Shown: positions 1-9,089 of the stretch, in pieces
Numbering within the stretch: position 1 is the first letter of the stretch
Layout: each line of letters opens with the position of its first letter
NCBI RefSeq assembly: GCF_000153225.1
Contig: NZ_CH724148.1
Location: 2,681,611 to 2,745,610, forward strand
Length of the DNA: 64,000 bases
Source of the DNA: Polaribacter irgensii 23-P
GTDB taxonomy: Bacteria > Bacteroidota > Bacteroidia > Flavobacteriales > Flavobacteriaceae
Direction of reading: 5' to 3'
Translations under genes and position numbers: made by a program
Notes under the pieces: generated by a model
Seen by the model: the letters and a program-made list of their open reading frames with translations, nothing else
What the model was told of the DNA's origin: nothing
The model's database searches: none

Positions 1-2176
1 GAGATTTTCGCTCAAACATGGTGTTCTTTTGGCTCTTAACATGCACCGTAAGTTGCAAAGAGTCTCCAGGAGGTATCCGCTTGTCAAACGCGTAGATGTC
101 AAAATGAAATACTGTATCTTCCAAAACTAATGTGTTTGGCCTGTTGAATTCAAATGAACTTTCTAAAGCATTGTGATTTAAAAAGAGACTGTCTATAGCC
201 TCGTTTGTTTTATTCACCAAAGTAAATACGGCACTTGCCTCATATGTTTTTTGTTTTGGAAAAAGAGCGACTTCAGCATTTACTGCAACCACCCTCGGTT
301 GTTTGTAAGTTTCATACCTTTTGTAAGTTTTTTCCCACTGTACTGCATTTAACTCTGCTTGTTTAGAAGCTGAATTTTTTCTGTCCGGCTTTGTTTTTAT
401 AAAAATAACAATCCCCAAGCTTAAAAAAGCACTTAAAACAAGCGCTAAACTTACCTTATTTGCTACTGTAAATCTTTCTTTTGCAATATATACGCGCTCT
501 GCAAAAGAATTTGGCAATCCTCTTACCCACATCAGGATACTTAAAATTAAAAGAACACTACCTCCTAAAACCCAGTACAACTTATACCATAGATATCTTG
601 ACAATGCAGAGCCATACCCATTCATATCTGAATAGCTGAAACCAGGACCTTCATTGTATTTTAAAACAGAACTTTCAATTCCAACAAGCGATAAAAACGG
701 AATTCCAATCGCGATTATCAATAAAATAAAGAACCCTAAATATTGATTTTTAACCAATGTTTGTATAAAAATTGCCAACAGTGCCCAAATTAAATAGTTC
801 AAGAACTTCAAACCATACAATTCCTTTAAATAATGACCGATTTCAAAGTCAAAATATCCTTGATAGATTTGAAACAGCATTCCAGAAACCATTATGACCG
901 CTAATAAAACAAATTGCATTTTTAATACAGCAATGAGTTTAGAGAACAATAAAGTCCAATTTGGTATCGGTGTAGTATCAACCAAATGATTGATGCGCGC
1001 CGTTCTGGCTCTTTGCACCAATATGCCTGTGTATAAAAAAGTACAAACATTTAAAACTAATAGGCTAAAAACGTCTCCACCAGCTAACATTTGCCAAGTT
1101 ACTGGTAGCGTATTTGTTCCAAAAATTTGGCCAGAACTAAACAACGTACCCACCAACAATAATACGCCCACAACAAGAATACAGAGGAATGGTAAACTCC
1201 GAAAAATATATTTAAAATCGAGGTTAGACAAACGCCACATCGTTTTTAAATTCTGAATAAAGGAGTAATTTTGAGTTACTTTTGGCAACTTTATTTTAGT
1301 AATTCCACTAAAATTTGTTTTAATCAACCTTTTTCCGCTTGTTTTTCTCAGTGAAATTACAACGGCATTTTGATTAAATTTAAAATATCTATACACCAAC
1401 CCAAAAATCAAAGAGGAGATAACCAACCACAATAACCGATTATAAACAATAAGTTCTTTAATAGGAACTTGCAATTCATTTTGCTCAAATACTGTCCAAT
1501 ATTTCGTGTAATAACTCGCAGCTGAAGTCCCAAAAGGATCTAAAAAAGCTAATAAAGTTGCATGTTCTGGCTCTGAGAAAATACTAGAAATCGCACCTTG
1601 CACAAATAATAATAAAATGACCGTAATAAAACCTGCAGCTATATTTCTAGAAAAAGTAACCACTGCAAAAACTACTGCACCAAAAAAGAGCACATTCGGA
1701 ATAATGTAAACGATATAGGATTGTACATACGGCATCAAACTAAAGTCACCCACAATAGCACTATTGGTGCCAGGAAAACGAAAGCCGATAATCATTCCCA
1801 ATGCAATTCCAAAAACAATAATAGAGACCACTGCGATTCCACTAAAAAACTTAGCGAATAAATAATCCATTTTTGTAAATGGATAGGAATATAGTATCGT
1901 GTGCATTTCGCTTTTAAAATCTCGATAAATAGAAACTCCGATAATAGAAGGAAATAAAAAAAAGATGAAAACAGTAAATGCATTCAACAGGCCATTTACC
2001 TTAATTGGAGAATTTACGATCTGAGAAGATCCCGTTGTGCCTGTAATACCGTCCCAAATACCGGCGGTTGTTGCAGATATCAAAAATGATAACAACAAAA
2101 ATATAATTGCATAAATGTAAAATACAGGCTTGTTAAACCAATATTTGAGTTCTTGTTTGAAAATAATTGAAAACAT
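1..2176 (-). CDS. ABC transporter permease fused to M1 aminopeptidase-like domain (3' end beyond window)
   Basis: This open frame runs from an ATG at 2176 off the left edge with no stop. It encodes a long chain of hydrophobic segments. The N-terminus (FSIIFKQELKYW) is typical of ABC-2 type permeases, and two six-helix-like blocks are separated by a cytoplasmic stretch. After the last helices the chain becomes a soluble beta-rich domain; the last visible residues (RIPPGDSLQLTVHVK) resemble the N-terminal beta-sandwich of M1 peptidases. This is the architecture seen in Bacteroidota 'ABC permease/M1 aminopeptidase' proteins. The catalytic HExxH part lies outside the window, so peptidase activity cannot be judged. 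It follows the ABC ATPase gene on the same strand after 85 bp, which suggests they form one transporter. The substrate is unknown. Confidence 0.85.
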   Translation of the reverse strand, partial: MFSIIFKQELKYWFNKPVFYIYAIIFLLLSFLISATTAGIWDGITGTTGSSQIVNSPIKVNGLLNAFTVFIFFLFPSIIGVSIYRDFKSEMHTILYSYPFTKMDYLFAKFFSGIAVVSIIVFGIALGMIIGFRFPGTNSAIVGDFSLMPYVQSYIVYIIPNVLFFGAVVFAVVTFSRNIAAGFITVILLLFVQGAISSIFSEPEHATLLAFLDPFGTSAASYYTKYWTVFEQNELQVPIKELIVYNRLLWLVISSLIFGLVYRYFKFNQNAVVISLRKTSGKRLIKTNFSGITKIKLPKVTQNYSFIQNLKTMWRLSNLDFKYIFRSLPFLCILVVGVLLLVGTLFSSGQIFGTNTLPVTWQMLAGGDVFSLLVLNVCTFLYTGILVQRARTARINHLVDTTPIPNWTLLFSKLIAVLKMQFVLLAVIMVSGMLFQIYQGYFDFEIGHYLKELYGLKFLNYLIWALLAIFIQTLVKNQYLGFFILLIIAIGIPFLSLVGIESSVLKYNEGPGFSYSDMNGYGSALSRYLWYKLYWVLGGSVLLILSILMWVRGLPNSFAERVYIAKERFTVANKVSLALVLSAFLSLGIVIFIKTKPDRKNSASKQAELNAVQWEKTYKRYETYKQPRVVAVNAEVALFPKQKTYEASAVFTLVNKTNEAIDSLFLNHNALESSFEFNRPNTLVLEDTVFHFDIYAFDKRIPPGDSLQLTVHVKSQKNTMFERKS

Positions 2177-2261
2177 AAATAGAAGTATTAGGAAATGTGC
2201 GTAGGCCGGTAAAACTAAAATCTGATTAAAAGTTAAAATTCTGAATTTTTAAGAACTGCTT

Positions 2262-3152
2262 TTAACTGGTTAAAACGGGCTCATCTTGTTTTAAAGCTAT
2301 AAAATACACGTCGTCTAATTGTGGTGCTGACACCACAAAGTCGTCAGAAGGTCTTACTACTGCATGCACCCTAATATTTAGCGTGTTGTTTGGATTAAAG
2401 TTGCGAGATAAGACATTGTATAACTTCATATTTTCCTCTAAATCATCTTTCTCAATAATTTTTGTCCAAATAGTATTTTCTAGCTCTTTTGTAGCTTGTT
2501 GCGGTGTAGCATGCTTGAGAATCTTCCCTCCATTCAAAATGGCCATTTCATTGCACAATTCCTTAACATCTTCGACAATATGCGTTGAAAAAATTACCGT
2601 ACAGTTGCTGCCCACTTCGCGCAAAACATTTAAAAAACGCTGTCTCTCTGCCGGATCTAAGCCTGCTGTTGGCTCATCTACAATAATTAACTTTGGGTTG
2701 TTTAAAAGTAATTGTGCAATGCCAAAACGCTGTTTCATTCCGCCAGAATACCCAGCAACATTTTTATGCCTTACCTCGTATAAATTCGTGATTTCTAAAA
2801 CTTCTTTAACAATCGCTTTTCTCTCCACCTTATTTGAAATTCCTTTCAATGTTGCAAAATAATCTAACAACTCTTCTGCAGACATTTTTGGATATACACC
2901 AAAAGACTGTGGCAGATAACCCAGCACTTTTCTCAAGGACATGTTGTCTTCCAAAACATCAATATCTCCAAAAGTAATAATACCCGAATCTGGGCTTTGT
3001 AAAGTGGCAATCGTTCGCATCAATGAAGACTTTCCAGCTCCATTAGGACCCAATAAACCAAACATTCCAGTACCAATTTCTATGCTTAAATCATCAATGG
3101 CTTTCACACCATTTTTGTATGTTTTCGTTAGATTCTTAATTACTAATTTCAT
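2262..3152 (-). CDS. ABC transporter ATP-binding protein
   Basis: This 296-residue ATPase energises an ABC-2 type membrane transporter. Visible motifs are Walker A (GPNGAGKSS, about residues 35-43), the signature YSGGMKQRFG (about 135), Walker B LIIVDEPTAGLD and the H-loop STHIVED. A C-terminal extension of about 80 residues follows the nucleotide-binding domain, as in many drug or lipid exporter ATPases. It lies directly upstream, on the same strand, of the permease/M1 fusion gene and is its likely partner. The start at 3152 gives the usual N-terminus (MKLVIKNLTKTY). The region just upstream is shared with the divergent M42 peptidase gene. The function is well supported; the substrate cannot be inferred. 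Confidence 0.93.
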   Translation of the reverse strand: MKLVIKNLTKTYKNGVKAIDDLSIEIGTGMFGLLGPNGAGKSSLMRTIATLQSPDSGIITFGDIDVLEDNMSLRKVLGYLPQSFGVYPKMSAEELLDYFATLKGISNKVERKAIVKEVLEITNLYEVRHKNVAGYSGGMKQRFGIAQLLLNNPKLIIVDEPTAGLDPAERQRFLNVLREVGSNCTVIFSTHIVEDVKELCNEMAILNGGKILKHATPQQATKELENTIWTKIIEKDDLEENMKLYNVLSRNFNPNNTLNIRVHAVVRPSDDFVVSAPQLDDVYFIALKQDEPVLTS

Positions 3153-3301
3153 CTGGTTTTTTTTTATAGTTTTGACTTTGGCAATAAGTACAAAAGTAAG
3201 CTCTTTTGTTACATTTTTTTGTGATTTTTTTAATAGAAATCACAAAAAATCGCTTTAATTTTACGCAATTGAAGCAATTAATCAATTTTACAAAAAATAC
3301 A

Positions 3302-4390
3302 ATGGCAAAAAAAACAATACTAAATAAAGAATCGCTTTCATTTTTAGAAAAATATTTGAATAATGCTGCTCCTACAGGATACGAGTGGGAAGGTCAAAAA
3401 ATTTGGATGGAATACCTAAAACCGTATGTTGATACTTTTATTACAGATACCTATGGATCTGCTGTTGGTGTGATCAACCCAGAAGCAAAATACAAAGTAG
3501 TTATTGAAGGACATGCAGATGAGATTTCTTGGTATGTAAATTATATTTCTGATAATGGATTGATATACGTGATTAGAAATGGGGGTTCAGATCATCAGAT
3601 TGCACCCAGTAAAATCGTGAATATTCATACTAAAAAAGGCATTGTAAAAGGTGTTTTTGGATGGCCAGCAATTCATACACGAGACAAAGCGCATGAAGAA
3701 GCTCCAAAACCAGAAAATATTTTTATCGATACAGGATGTGCCACAAAATCAGAGGTTGAGAAGTTAGGCGTGCACGTAGGATGTGTCATTACCTATCCAG
3801 ATGAATTTCACATCTTAAACGGAGATAAGTTTGTTTGCAGAGCTTTGGACAACAGAATGGGAGGTTTTATGATTGCCGAGGTCGCTCGCTTGTTGAAAGA
3901 AAATAAAAAGGAATTGCCTTTTGGATTGTACATCACAAATTCTGTTCAGGAAGAAATTGGACTGCGTGGAGCTGAAATGATTACACAAACTATAAAGCCT
4001 AATGTTGCTATTGTTACCGATGTTACCCATGACACTACAACCCCAATGATCGATGTCAAAAAAGCAGGACTTTTAGAATTAGGAAAAGGACCCGTAATTG
4101 CATATGCACCAGCCGTACAACAAAAATTGAGAGATTTAATTACAGAAACTGCAGAAGCAAATAAAATTCCTTTTCAGCGCTCTGCGTTGTCGAGAGCAAC
4201 AGGAACGGATACAGATGCGTTTGCATATAGCAATGGCGGTGTTGCCTCTGCGTTAATCTCGTTGCCATTAAGATACATGCACACCACTGTAGAAATGGTA
4301 CATCGAGAAGATGTAGAAAATGTAATTAAAATGATCTATGAAACACTATTGAATATCAAAGGCGGAGAGACTTTCTCTTATTTTGAATAG
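3302..4390 (+). CDS. M42 family metallopeptidase (glutamyl/leucyl aminopeptidase type)
   Basis: This is a 362-residue cytosolic zinc aminopeptidase of family M42 (the TET-forming, 'endoglucanase'-misnamed group). Metal-ligand and catalytic contexts are visible: the first His in VIEGHADEISW, the bridging Asp in RALDNRMGG, the catalytic Glu pair in VQEEIGLRGA, the Asp in VTDVTHD, and the late His in RYMHTTVEMVHREDV. Its length matches the family. The frame is open further upstream to 3206, but the start at 3302 (MAKKTILNKESL) fits family N-termini and the upstream codons look like leader DNA. It is a single gene, followed by a strong hairpin terminator. The role is probably intracellular peptide turnover. 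Confidence 0.92.
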   Translation: MAKKTILNKESLSFLEKYLNNAAPTGYEWEGQKIWMEYLKPYVDTFITDTYGSAVGVINPEAKYKVVIEGHADEISWYVNYISDNGLIYVIRNGGSDHQIAPSKIVNIHTKKGIVKGVFGWPAIHTRDKAHEEAPKPENIFIDTGCATKSEVEKLGVHVGCVITYPDEFHILNGDKFVCRALDNRMGGFMIAEVARLLKENKKELPFGLYITNSVQEEIGLRGAEMITQTIKPNVAIVTDVTHDTTTPMIDVKKAGLLELGKGPVIAYAPAVQQKLRDLITETAEANKIPFQRSALSRATGTDTDAFAYSNGGVASALISLPLRYMHTTVEMVHREDVENVIKMIYETLLNIKGGETFSYFE

Positions 4391-4434
4391 TAAACTTATT
4401 AGATACTGTCGGTTTAAGTAAACGTTAAAGACAG

Positions 4435-4485
4435 AAAAAAGTACATCGAGAACGTTTGCATTTAATGTTCTCGATGTACTTTTTA
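4435..4485 (+). terminator. Intrinsic terminator after the M42 peptidase gene
   Basis: A perfect 13-bp stem (4441-4453 with 4467-4479) has a 13-nt loop. It is preceded by six A and followed by five T, so it could work on either strand. It sits 45 bp after the peptidase stop codon. Confidence 0.85.
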
Positions 4486-4542
4486 CTTATAGTATGCTTC
4501 ATGACAAAGAGCAGAACGCTCAACGTAATTATTTCGTAATTA

Positions 4543-5700
4543 ATGAAACTAAACAACCAAAAACATCTCTTTAGTGTACCAGAAGAAATAACGTATTTAA
4601 ATATTGCAAGTCAATCACCCTCTTTCAAAGCAATCGAAAAAGCAGGAATTGAAGGTGTTTTAGAAAAAAGCCATCCCTATAAAATTATTGGAAACAGTTA
4701 TTTCGAACCTGTAAAAGAGGTAAAGAAACTCTTTGCAGAGCTCGTTGATGTTTTTGATTATAACAGAATTGCAAATATTCCTTCCGCCTCTTACGGGTTT
4801 GCAACCGTAGCTAATAATATCACCTTAAAAAAGAACGATGAGATTCTTCTAATTGACGCACAATTTCCTAGTAATTATTATGTCTGGGAAAAATTAGCAA
4901 AGAAATTTGGTGCAAAAGTTAAAATAGTTTCCATGCCTGATTCAAAATTAAACAGAGGTGAAAACTGGAATAAGGCTATTTTAGAATCGATCTCTGACGC
5001 GACTGCTGTTGTTACTTTAGGAAATATTCACTGGGCTAATGGAACCTTATTTGATCTAAAGTCCGTTAGAAGAAAAACAACAAAATACAAAGCTTTACTA
5101 ATTGTTGACGGGAGTCAATCCGTAGGCGTATTGCCTTTTTCTGTGAAAGAAATAAAACCAGATGCATTAATTTGTGCTGGCTATAAATGGTTGTTTGGAC
5201 CTTATGGTTGTGGCTATGCATATTTTGGAGAATACTTCGATAACGGAAGTCCAATTGAAGAGAACTGGTCCAATCGATTGAATAGCGAAAACATGGGCAA
5301 TCTAGCTACTTATGAGCCGCAATACAAACCTTTAGCAAATAGATATTCTACAGGAGAACACGCAAGTTTTATTTATATAAAAATGCAAATTGAAGCGCTG
5401 AAGCAAATTTTGATTTGGATACCCGAAAGGATTCATGCATATTGCCAAGAAATTACTTCTGAAGCAATAATTACATTAAAAGAAAATGGCTGTTTTATTG
5501 AAGATAGTAATTTTCGTTCCCATCATTTATTTGGCGTAGAATTGCCCAGTAAATTAGATGTTGAACAGTTAAAAAAAGAGTTACTAAAAGAACAAATTTT
5601 TATCTCTTTTAGAGGAAATTATATTCGTCTCTCTTGTCATTTATACAATACAAAAGAAGACTTTAAAAAACTAACCAATTGTATTTTATCTTGCCTTTAA
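4543..5700 (+). CDS. Class V aminotransferase-fold PLP enzyme
   Basis: This 385-residue PLP-dependent enzyme has the class V fold (cysteine desulfurase / isopenicillin-N epimerase / kynureninase-like). The PLP-binding Lys is very probably K215 in ICAGYKWLFGP. The Asp that contacts the pyridine nitrogen is D189 in IVDGSQS, and H163 (NIHWANG) is in the usual stacking position. There is no Cys in a mobile loop as in true NifS/IscS enzymes, so it is probably not a cysteine desulfurase. A separate, more typical desulfurase-like gene lies at 35068. The stop is 1 bp before the Nudix gene, so the two are probably co-transcribed. The substrate is unknown. Confidence 0.88.
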   Translation: MKLNNQKHLFSVPEEITYLNIASQSPSFKAIEKAGIEGVLEKSHPYKIIGNSYFEPVKEVKKLFAELVDVFDYNRIANIPSASYGFATVANNITLKKNDEILLIDAQFPSNYYVWEKLAKKFGAKVKIVSMPDSKLNRGENWNKAILESISDATAVVTLGNIHWANGTLFDLKSVRRKTTKYKALLIVDGSQSVGVLPFSVKEIKPDALICAGYKWLFGPYGCGYAYFGEYFDNGSPIEENWSNRLNSENMGNLATYEPQYKPLANRYSTGEHASFIYIKMQIEALKQILIWIPERIHAYCQEITSEAIITLKENGCFIEDSNFRSHHLFGVELPSKLDVEQLKKELLKEQIFISFRGNYIRLSCHLYNTKEDFKKLTNCILSCL

Positions 5701-5701
5701 A

Positions 5702-6244
5702 ATGGATGAACTTATAGATATATTGACTCCTGACGGCCAACCAACTGGAAAAACGGCCTTAAAATCGGAAGCACATAAGAACGGGTGGTTTCATGCTACA
5801 GCACATATTTGGTTCTTTACATCCGATAAAAAAGTACTACTGCAAAAAAGAGCCCTCACTAAAAAGGTATTTCCAGGCATTTGGGATATTTCTGTTGCGG
5901 GACATATTGGCGCAGGGGAAGCCGTTTTAGAAGGCGCAAAAAGAGAAATTTTAGAAGAAATCGGTTTAAAGCTAGAAAATGAAGACTTGTTTAAAATTGC
6001 GACTAGAATTCATCAAGTAAAGCACAAAAACGGAATTCAAGACAACGAGCACCATCATGTTTTTATTGCAGAATTAAAAGTTGATATTGCTTCTTTAACC
6101 ATGCAAAAGGAAGAAGTTGACGGTTTAGAATTGTGGGATCTTGACGTTTTAAAAAAAACAAATAACTTTAAAAACGTCTTATTGCCTCAGTTTCATGGCT
6201 ATTATGCTGCTGTTTATGATAAAATCATAAAGCATTTAGCATGA
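5702..6244 (+). CDS. Nudix hydrolase, isopentenyl-diphosphate isomerase-like
   Basis: The 180-residue protein carries a complete Nudix box: G-x5-E-x7-REILEEIGL begins at GHIGAGE, about residue 66. N-terminal features (DELIDILTPDGQPTG and the WFHATAHIWFF stretch) match the YfcD/IDI-like group of Nudix proteins that follow a 'DExxxxxD' start. True type 1 IDI has extra Cys and Glu catalytic residues that I do not see clearly, so a Nudix hydrolase acting on a nucleotide or prenyl diphosphate is the safer call. It starts immediately after the PLP enzyme stop, which implies translational coupling. Confidence 0.87.
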   Translation: MDELIDILTPDGQPTGKTALKSEAHKNGWFHATAHIWFFTSDKKVLLQKRALTKKVFPGIWDISVAGHIGAGEAVLEGAKREILEEIGLKLENEDLFKIATRIHQVKHKNGIQDNEHHHVFIAELKVDIASLTMQKEEVDGLELWDLDVLKKTNNFKNVLLPQFHGYYAAVYDKIIKHLA

Positions 6245-6311
6245 GTACACGCTCCATAGAGAACAAGTAAGCTTCTAAGGGATAGACACAGTTATTCAGA
6301 ATACGTACAAA

Positions 6312-7085
6312 TTACTTTTGAACACCCACTGGTTTTTCAAAAAAAGAGTTTGCTAGTTTTGCTTTACTAATCAATGGAAATGTAAATTTCACAGGAGCTC
6401 TTGCAGCTTCTGAAGGCATCCCGCGAGCATCCATTTGATACCAAGTTATTTCGCTTGGCAATACCAAACCTCCTGTATTTTCCCATACATCATACTTGAT
6501 CAAGTGATATTCTGTATTTACTTCTTTAGAATTAAACGTAACCGTGTATTTCAACCACTCCATCTGAAAGGTTTCTGGATGGTAATACACGATATAATTG
6601 TCATCTGGAGAAGATCCAATGTTCCCCTTATATGAAATTTTGTATCCAGGATATTGCACCCCTTCAAACGACAAGTCTGACACTTTCTCGTATCTGATCC
6701 CATTGTCTGCCAATACAAAGGGCATTGCATAAAAATAAAAATATAAATTGTAGTAAAAAGCAGGGTTTCCTTTATACATTCCCTTTTCAAGCTCGTCTAG
6801 CCAAACAATTCTGCCGTCAAAACCCATAGAATAATTAGGCGCAGTCACCACTGTTTTTCGAGACCTTAGATCTGCTATGTGCACTTCCTCTCCTTTATTA
6901 AAGGAAAGTGTTTGTGCTTCCTTCCAAGCATTCAAGCTCCCGTGCTTTTTAAAAACCTTGCCAAGCTCAATTGGGAATGCATTGGGCGCTCCTGCTATTG
7001 AAAACTTATTCTCAGCTGCCTTTGTAGTTTCTTTTTTACAAGAGAATGCAATAATTATGCAGGCTAATAAAAGTACCTTTTTCAT
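6312..7085 (-). CDS. Lipoprotein, DUF6503-like
   Basis: This 257-residue secreted lipoprotein has a signal peptide MKKVLLLACIIIAFSC with the lipobox Cys at residue 16, followed by KKETT. The mature part is beta-rich and resembles the flavobacterial DUF6503 family. It has the opening 'AW' motif (KHGSLNAWKEAQTLSF) and a central Y-x-Y-rich block around residues 105-125. The function of that family is unknown, and the assignment rests on memory of the family pattern. It converges on the Nudix gene and lies downstream of an ABC exporter gene on the same strand (63 bp gap), so it may be read from that gene's promoter. Confidence 0.7.
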   Translation of the reverse strand: MKKVLLLACIIIAFSCKKETTKAAENKFSIAGAPNAFPIELGKVFKKHGSLNAWKEAQTLSFNKGEEVHIADLRSRKTVVTAPNYSMGFDGRIVWLDELEKGMYKGNPAFYYNLYFYFYAMPFVLADNGIRYEKVSDLSFEGVQYPGYKISYKGNIGSSPDDNYIVYYHPETFQMEWLKYTVTFNSKEVNTEYHLIKYDVWENTGGLVLPSEITWYQMDARGMPSEAARAPVKFTFPLISKAKLANSFFEKPVGVQK

Positions 7086-7148
7086 TTCTTGAGTCTGTTT
7101 AATATTCTAGGTCGCTTATAAAAGCACTACTTACAAAAAGAAGACCCT

Positions 7149-8915
7149 TTATATTTTTGATTGATAGGTGAATAAATCAAAATACCGCCCAGCAGCTGCA
7201 ATCAACTCGTCATGGGTTCCTCTTTCTACAATACTACCTGCCTCTACTACTAGAATCTGATCTGCCTGTTTTATCGTGCTCAATCTGTGCGCAATCACAA
7301 TCGTAGTTCTGTCTTTCACCAATTTTGACAAACTTTGCTGAATTAAAGACTCACTTTCAGTATCTAAACTAGAAGTTGCTTCATCTAGGATTATAATTTT
7401 TGGATCGGCTAAAATTGCTCTTGCAATTGCCAATCTTTGCCGCTGTCCTCCAGAGAGCTTTACGCCACGCTCTCCTATCAATGTATCCAACCCGTCATCA
7501 AATCGATCTGTAAACTCGTTTACATAGGCAGCTTTCACTGCACTTTGCAGTTCTTGCTCAGTTGCATCTGGCCTTGGAAATAAAATATTTTCTCTAATGG
7601 TTCCCTCAAATAAAAATTCATCTTGCAATACAACTCCTAAATGCTTTCGGTAACTCGAGAGTTTTACTTGCGCAATGTCCTGATTGTCGATGGTTATTTT
7701 ACCTGATTCTGGATTTAAAAAGGTAGCTGACAACCCAGCAATTGTAGATTTCCCAGAACCAGAACTACCAACCAATGCGGTTACCGATCCTGCGGGAACT
7801 TGAAAACTAATATTGTTCAACACCTCTTTTCCTGCCTCATATGAAAAACAAACATTGTCGAAAATAATTTCTCCCTGAATCGTTTTTAAATTTATTGTTC
7901 TATTTTCATCATCTTCTTCAGCTGGCATGTTCATAAGCTCTTCGGTTCGATCTAAACCAGCCAACGCTTCTGTCAATTGACTTCCGATATTACTCATTTG
8001 TAAGATCGGAGCAATCATTAAGCCCAATAGAAAAGTAAACGATAAGAAATCCCCAAACGTCAGTTCACCTGACATAATTTTATAACCACCAATTCCCATA
8101 ATTCCCGTAGAAGCAATCCCTAACAGAAAAGTTGCAGAGCTTGTCATAATTGCAGTTGCTGTCAAACTCTTTTTTACATTCTGAAATAATTTATCTACAC
8201 CTTTTTCAAAAGTTTCGTTTTCCTGCGCTTCTGCATTAAAAGCTTTAATCACCCGCACTCCAGACAAGGTTTCTACCAATCTTCCGTTTACTTCCGCATT
8301 AATTACCCCTCGATTTCTAAAAATCGGACGAATGTATTTAAAGGCCTTTAAAGCAACTACCCCAAAAACTGCGATAGGAACGAGCACAAAAAAGGTCATG
8401 GAAGGACTAATTTTAATTAACAAAAACATAGAAATTATCGCCGTTATTGTACCTCCTACTAACTGCACTAAACCCGTACCAATTAGATTCCGAACGCCCT
8501 CTACATCGGTCATAATTCTAGAAACCAATGCGCCAGATTTTGTATTGTCAAAAAAACGAATGGGCAAAGACAGTACTTTCTTTTGAACTTGTGCTCTTAA
8601 TTCTGATATTAAATATTGTGCTTGTACACTTAAAATACGCGTCAATAAAAAGGAAGTTACCGATTGCAGCAATATTGCCGCTCCAACAACCAACAATAAG
8701 GCATACAAAGCCTCATAATCTTTATTAGGAATGACCTCATCTAATAATTCTTTTATTTTTAAAGGTGCCACTAAACTTGAAAGCCTGCTCAATACAATTA
8801 ATATCAAGCCTATAAATACCAATTTCCGTTTTGGCCAAATAATTGTTTTAAACGCTTTAAGAATTGAAATTTTTGGTTTCTTTTTATCTTGTTTTGTCTC
8901 TTTTAAATGTTGCAT
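7149..8915 (-). CDS. ABC exporter, fused permease and ATPase (MsbA-like)
   Basis: This is a 588-residue homodimer-type exporter half-transporter. Residues about 30-320 hold six transmembrane helices, including the intracellular-loop sequence SRIMTDVEGVRNL. The C-terminal nucleotide-binding domain has Walker A (GSSGSGKST), Q-loop (GVVLQDEFLFEGT), signature LSGGQRQRLAIARA, Walker B IIILDEATSSLD and H-loop IVIAHRLSTI. The length and order match MsbA/lipid-A flippase-like exporters, but the substrate (lipid, peptide or drug) cannot be read from the sequence. The intergenic region upstream (8916-9089) contains no gene. Confidence 0.92.
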   Translation of the reverse strand: MQHLKETKQDKKKPKISILKAFKTIIWPKRKLVFIGLILIVLSRLSSLVAPLKIKELLDEVIPNKDYEALYALLLVVGAAILLQSVTSFLLTRILSVQAQYLISELRAQVQKKVLSLPIRFFDNTKSGALVSRIMTDVEGVRNLIGTGLVQLVGGTITAIISMFLLIKISPSMTFFVLVPIAVFGVVALKAFKYIRPIFRNRGVINAEVNGRLVETLSGVRVIKAFNAEAQENETFEKGVDKLFQNVKKSLTATAIMTSSATFLLGIASTGIMGIGGYKIMSGELTFGDFLSFTFLLGLMIAPILQMSNIGSQLTEALAGLDRTEELMNMPAEEDDENRTINLKTIQGEIIFDNVCFSYEAGKEVLNNISFQVPAGSVTALVGSSGSGKSTIAGLSATFLNPESGKITIDNQDIAQVKLSSYRKHLGVVLQDEFLFEGTIRENILFPRPDATEQELQSAVKAAYVNEFTDRFDDGLDTLIGERGVKLSGGQRQRLAIARAILADPKIIILDEATSSLDTESESLIQQSLSKLVKDRTTIVIAHRLSTIKQADQILVVEAGSIVERGTHDELIAAAGRYFDLFTYQSKI

Positions 8916-9089
8916 GATGTAGTTTAAAATTACTTTAAATTACAAATCAATATACATGCCAATCAAAAGAATTCTGACATTTTTACAAAAAATTGTCAAT
9001 TATGTGCTGCTATAAAATATGTGCGATAAAAAGCTACAATATTTGTGACAGCAATAACGTTCTCAACAGATTATTATACTTAAACACCT

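Noticed and set aside
990..1256. 88-codon plus-strand frame inside the permease gene
   Set aside because: It is a shadow on the opposite strand of the ABC permease/M1 gene.
2178..2261. Weak hairpin between the ABC ATPase and permease genes
   Set aside because: An 8-bp A/T-rich stem with a 21-nt loop is not convincing and the two genes probably share a transcript.
3206..3301. N-terminal extension of the M42 peptidase frame
   Set aside because: The extra 32 codons are non-conserved and read like upstream DNA; the ATG at 3302 fits the family.
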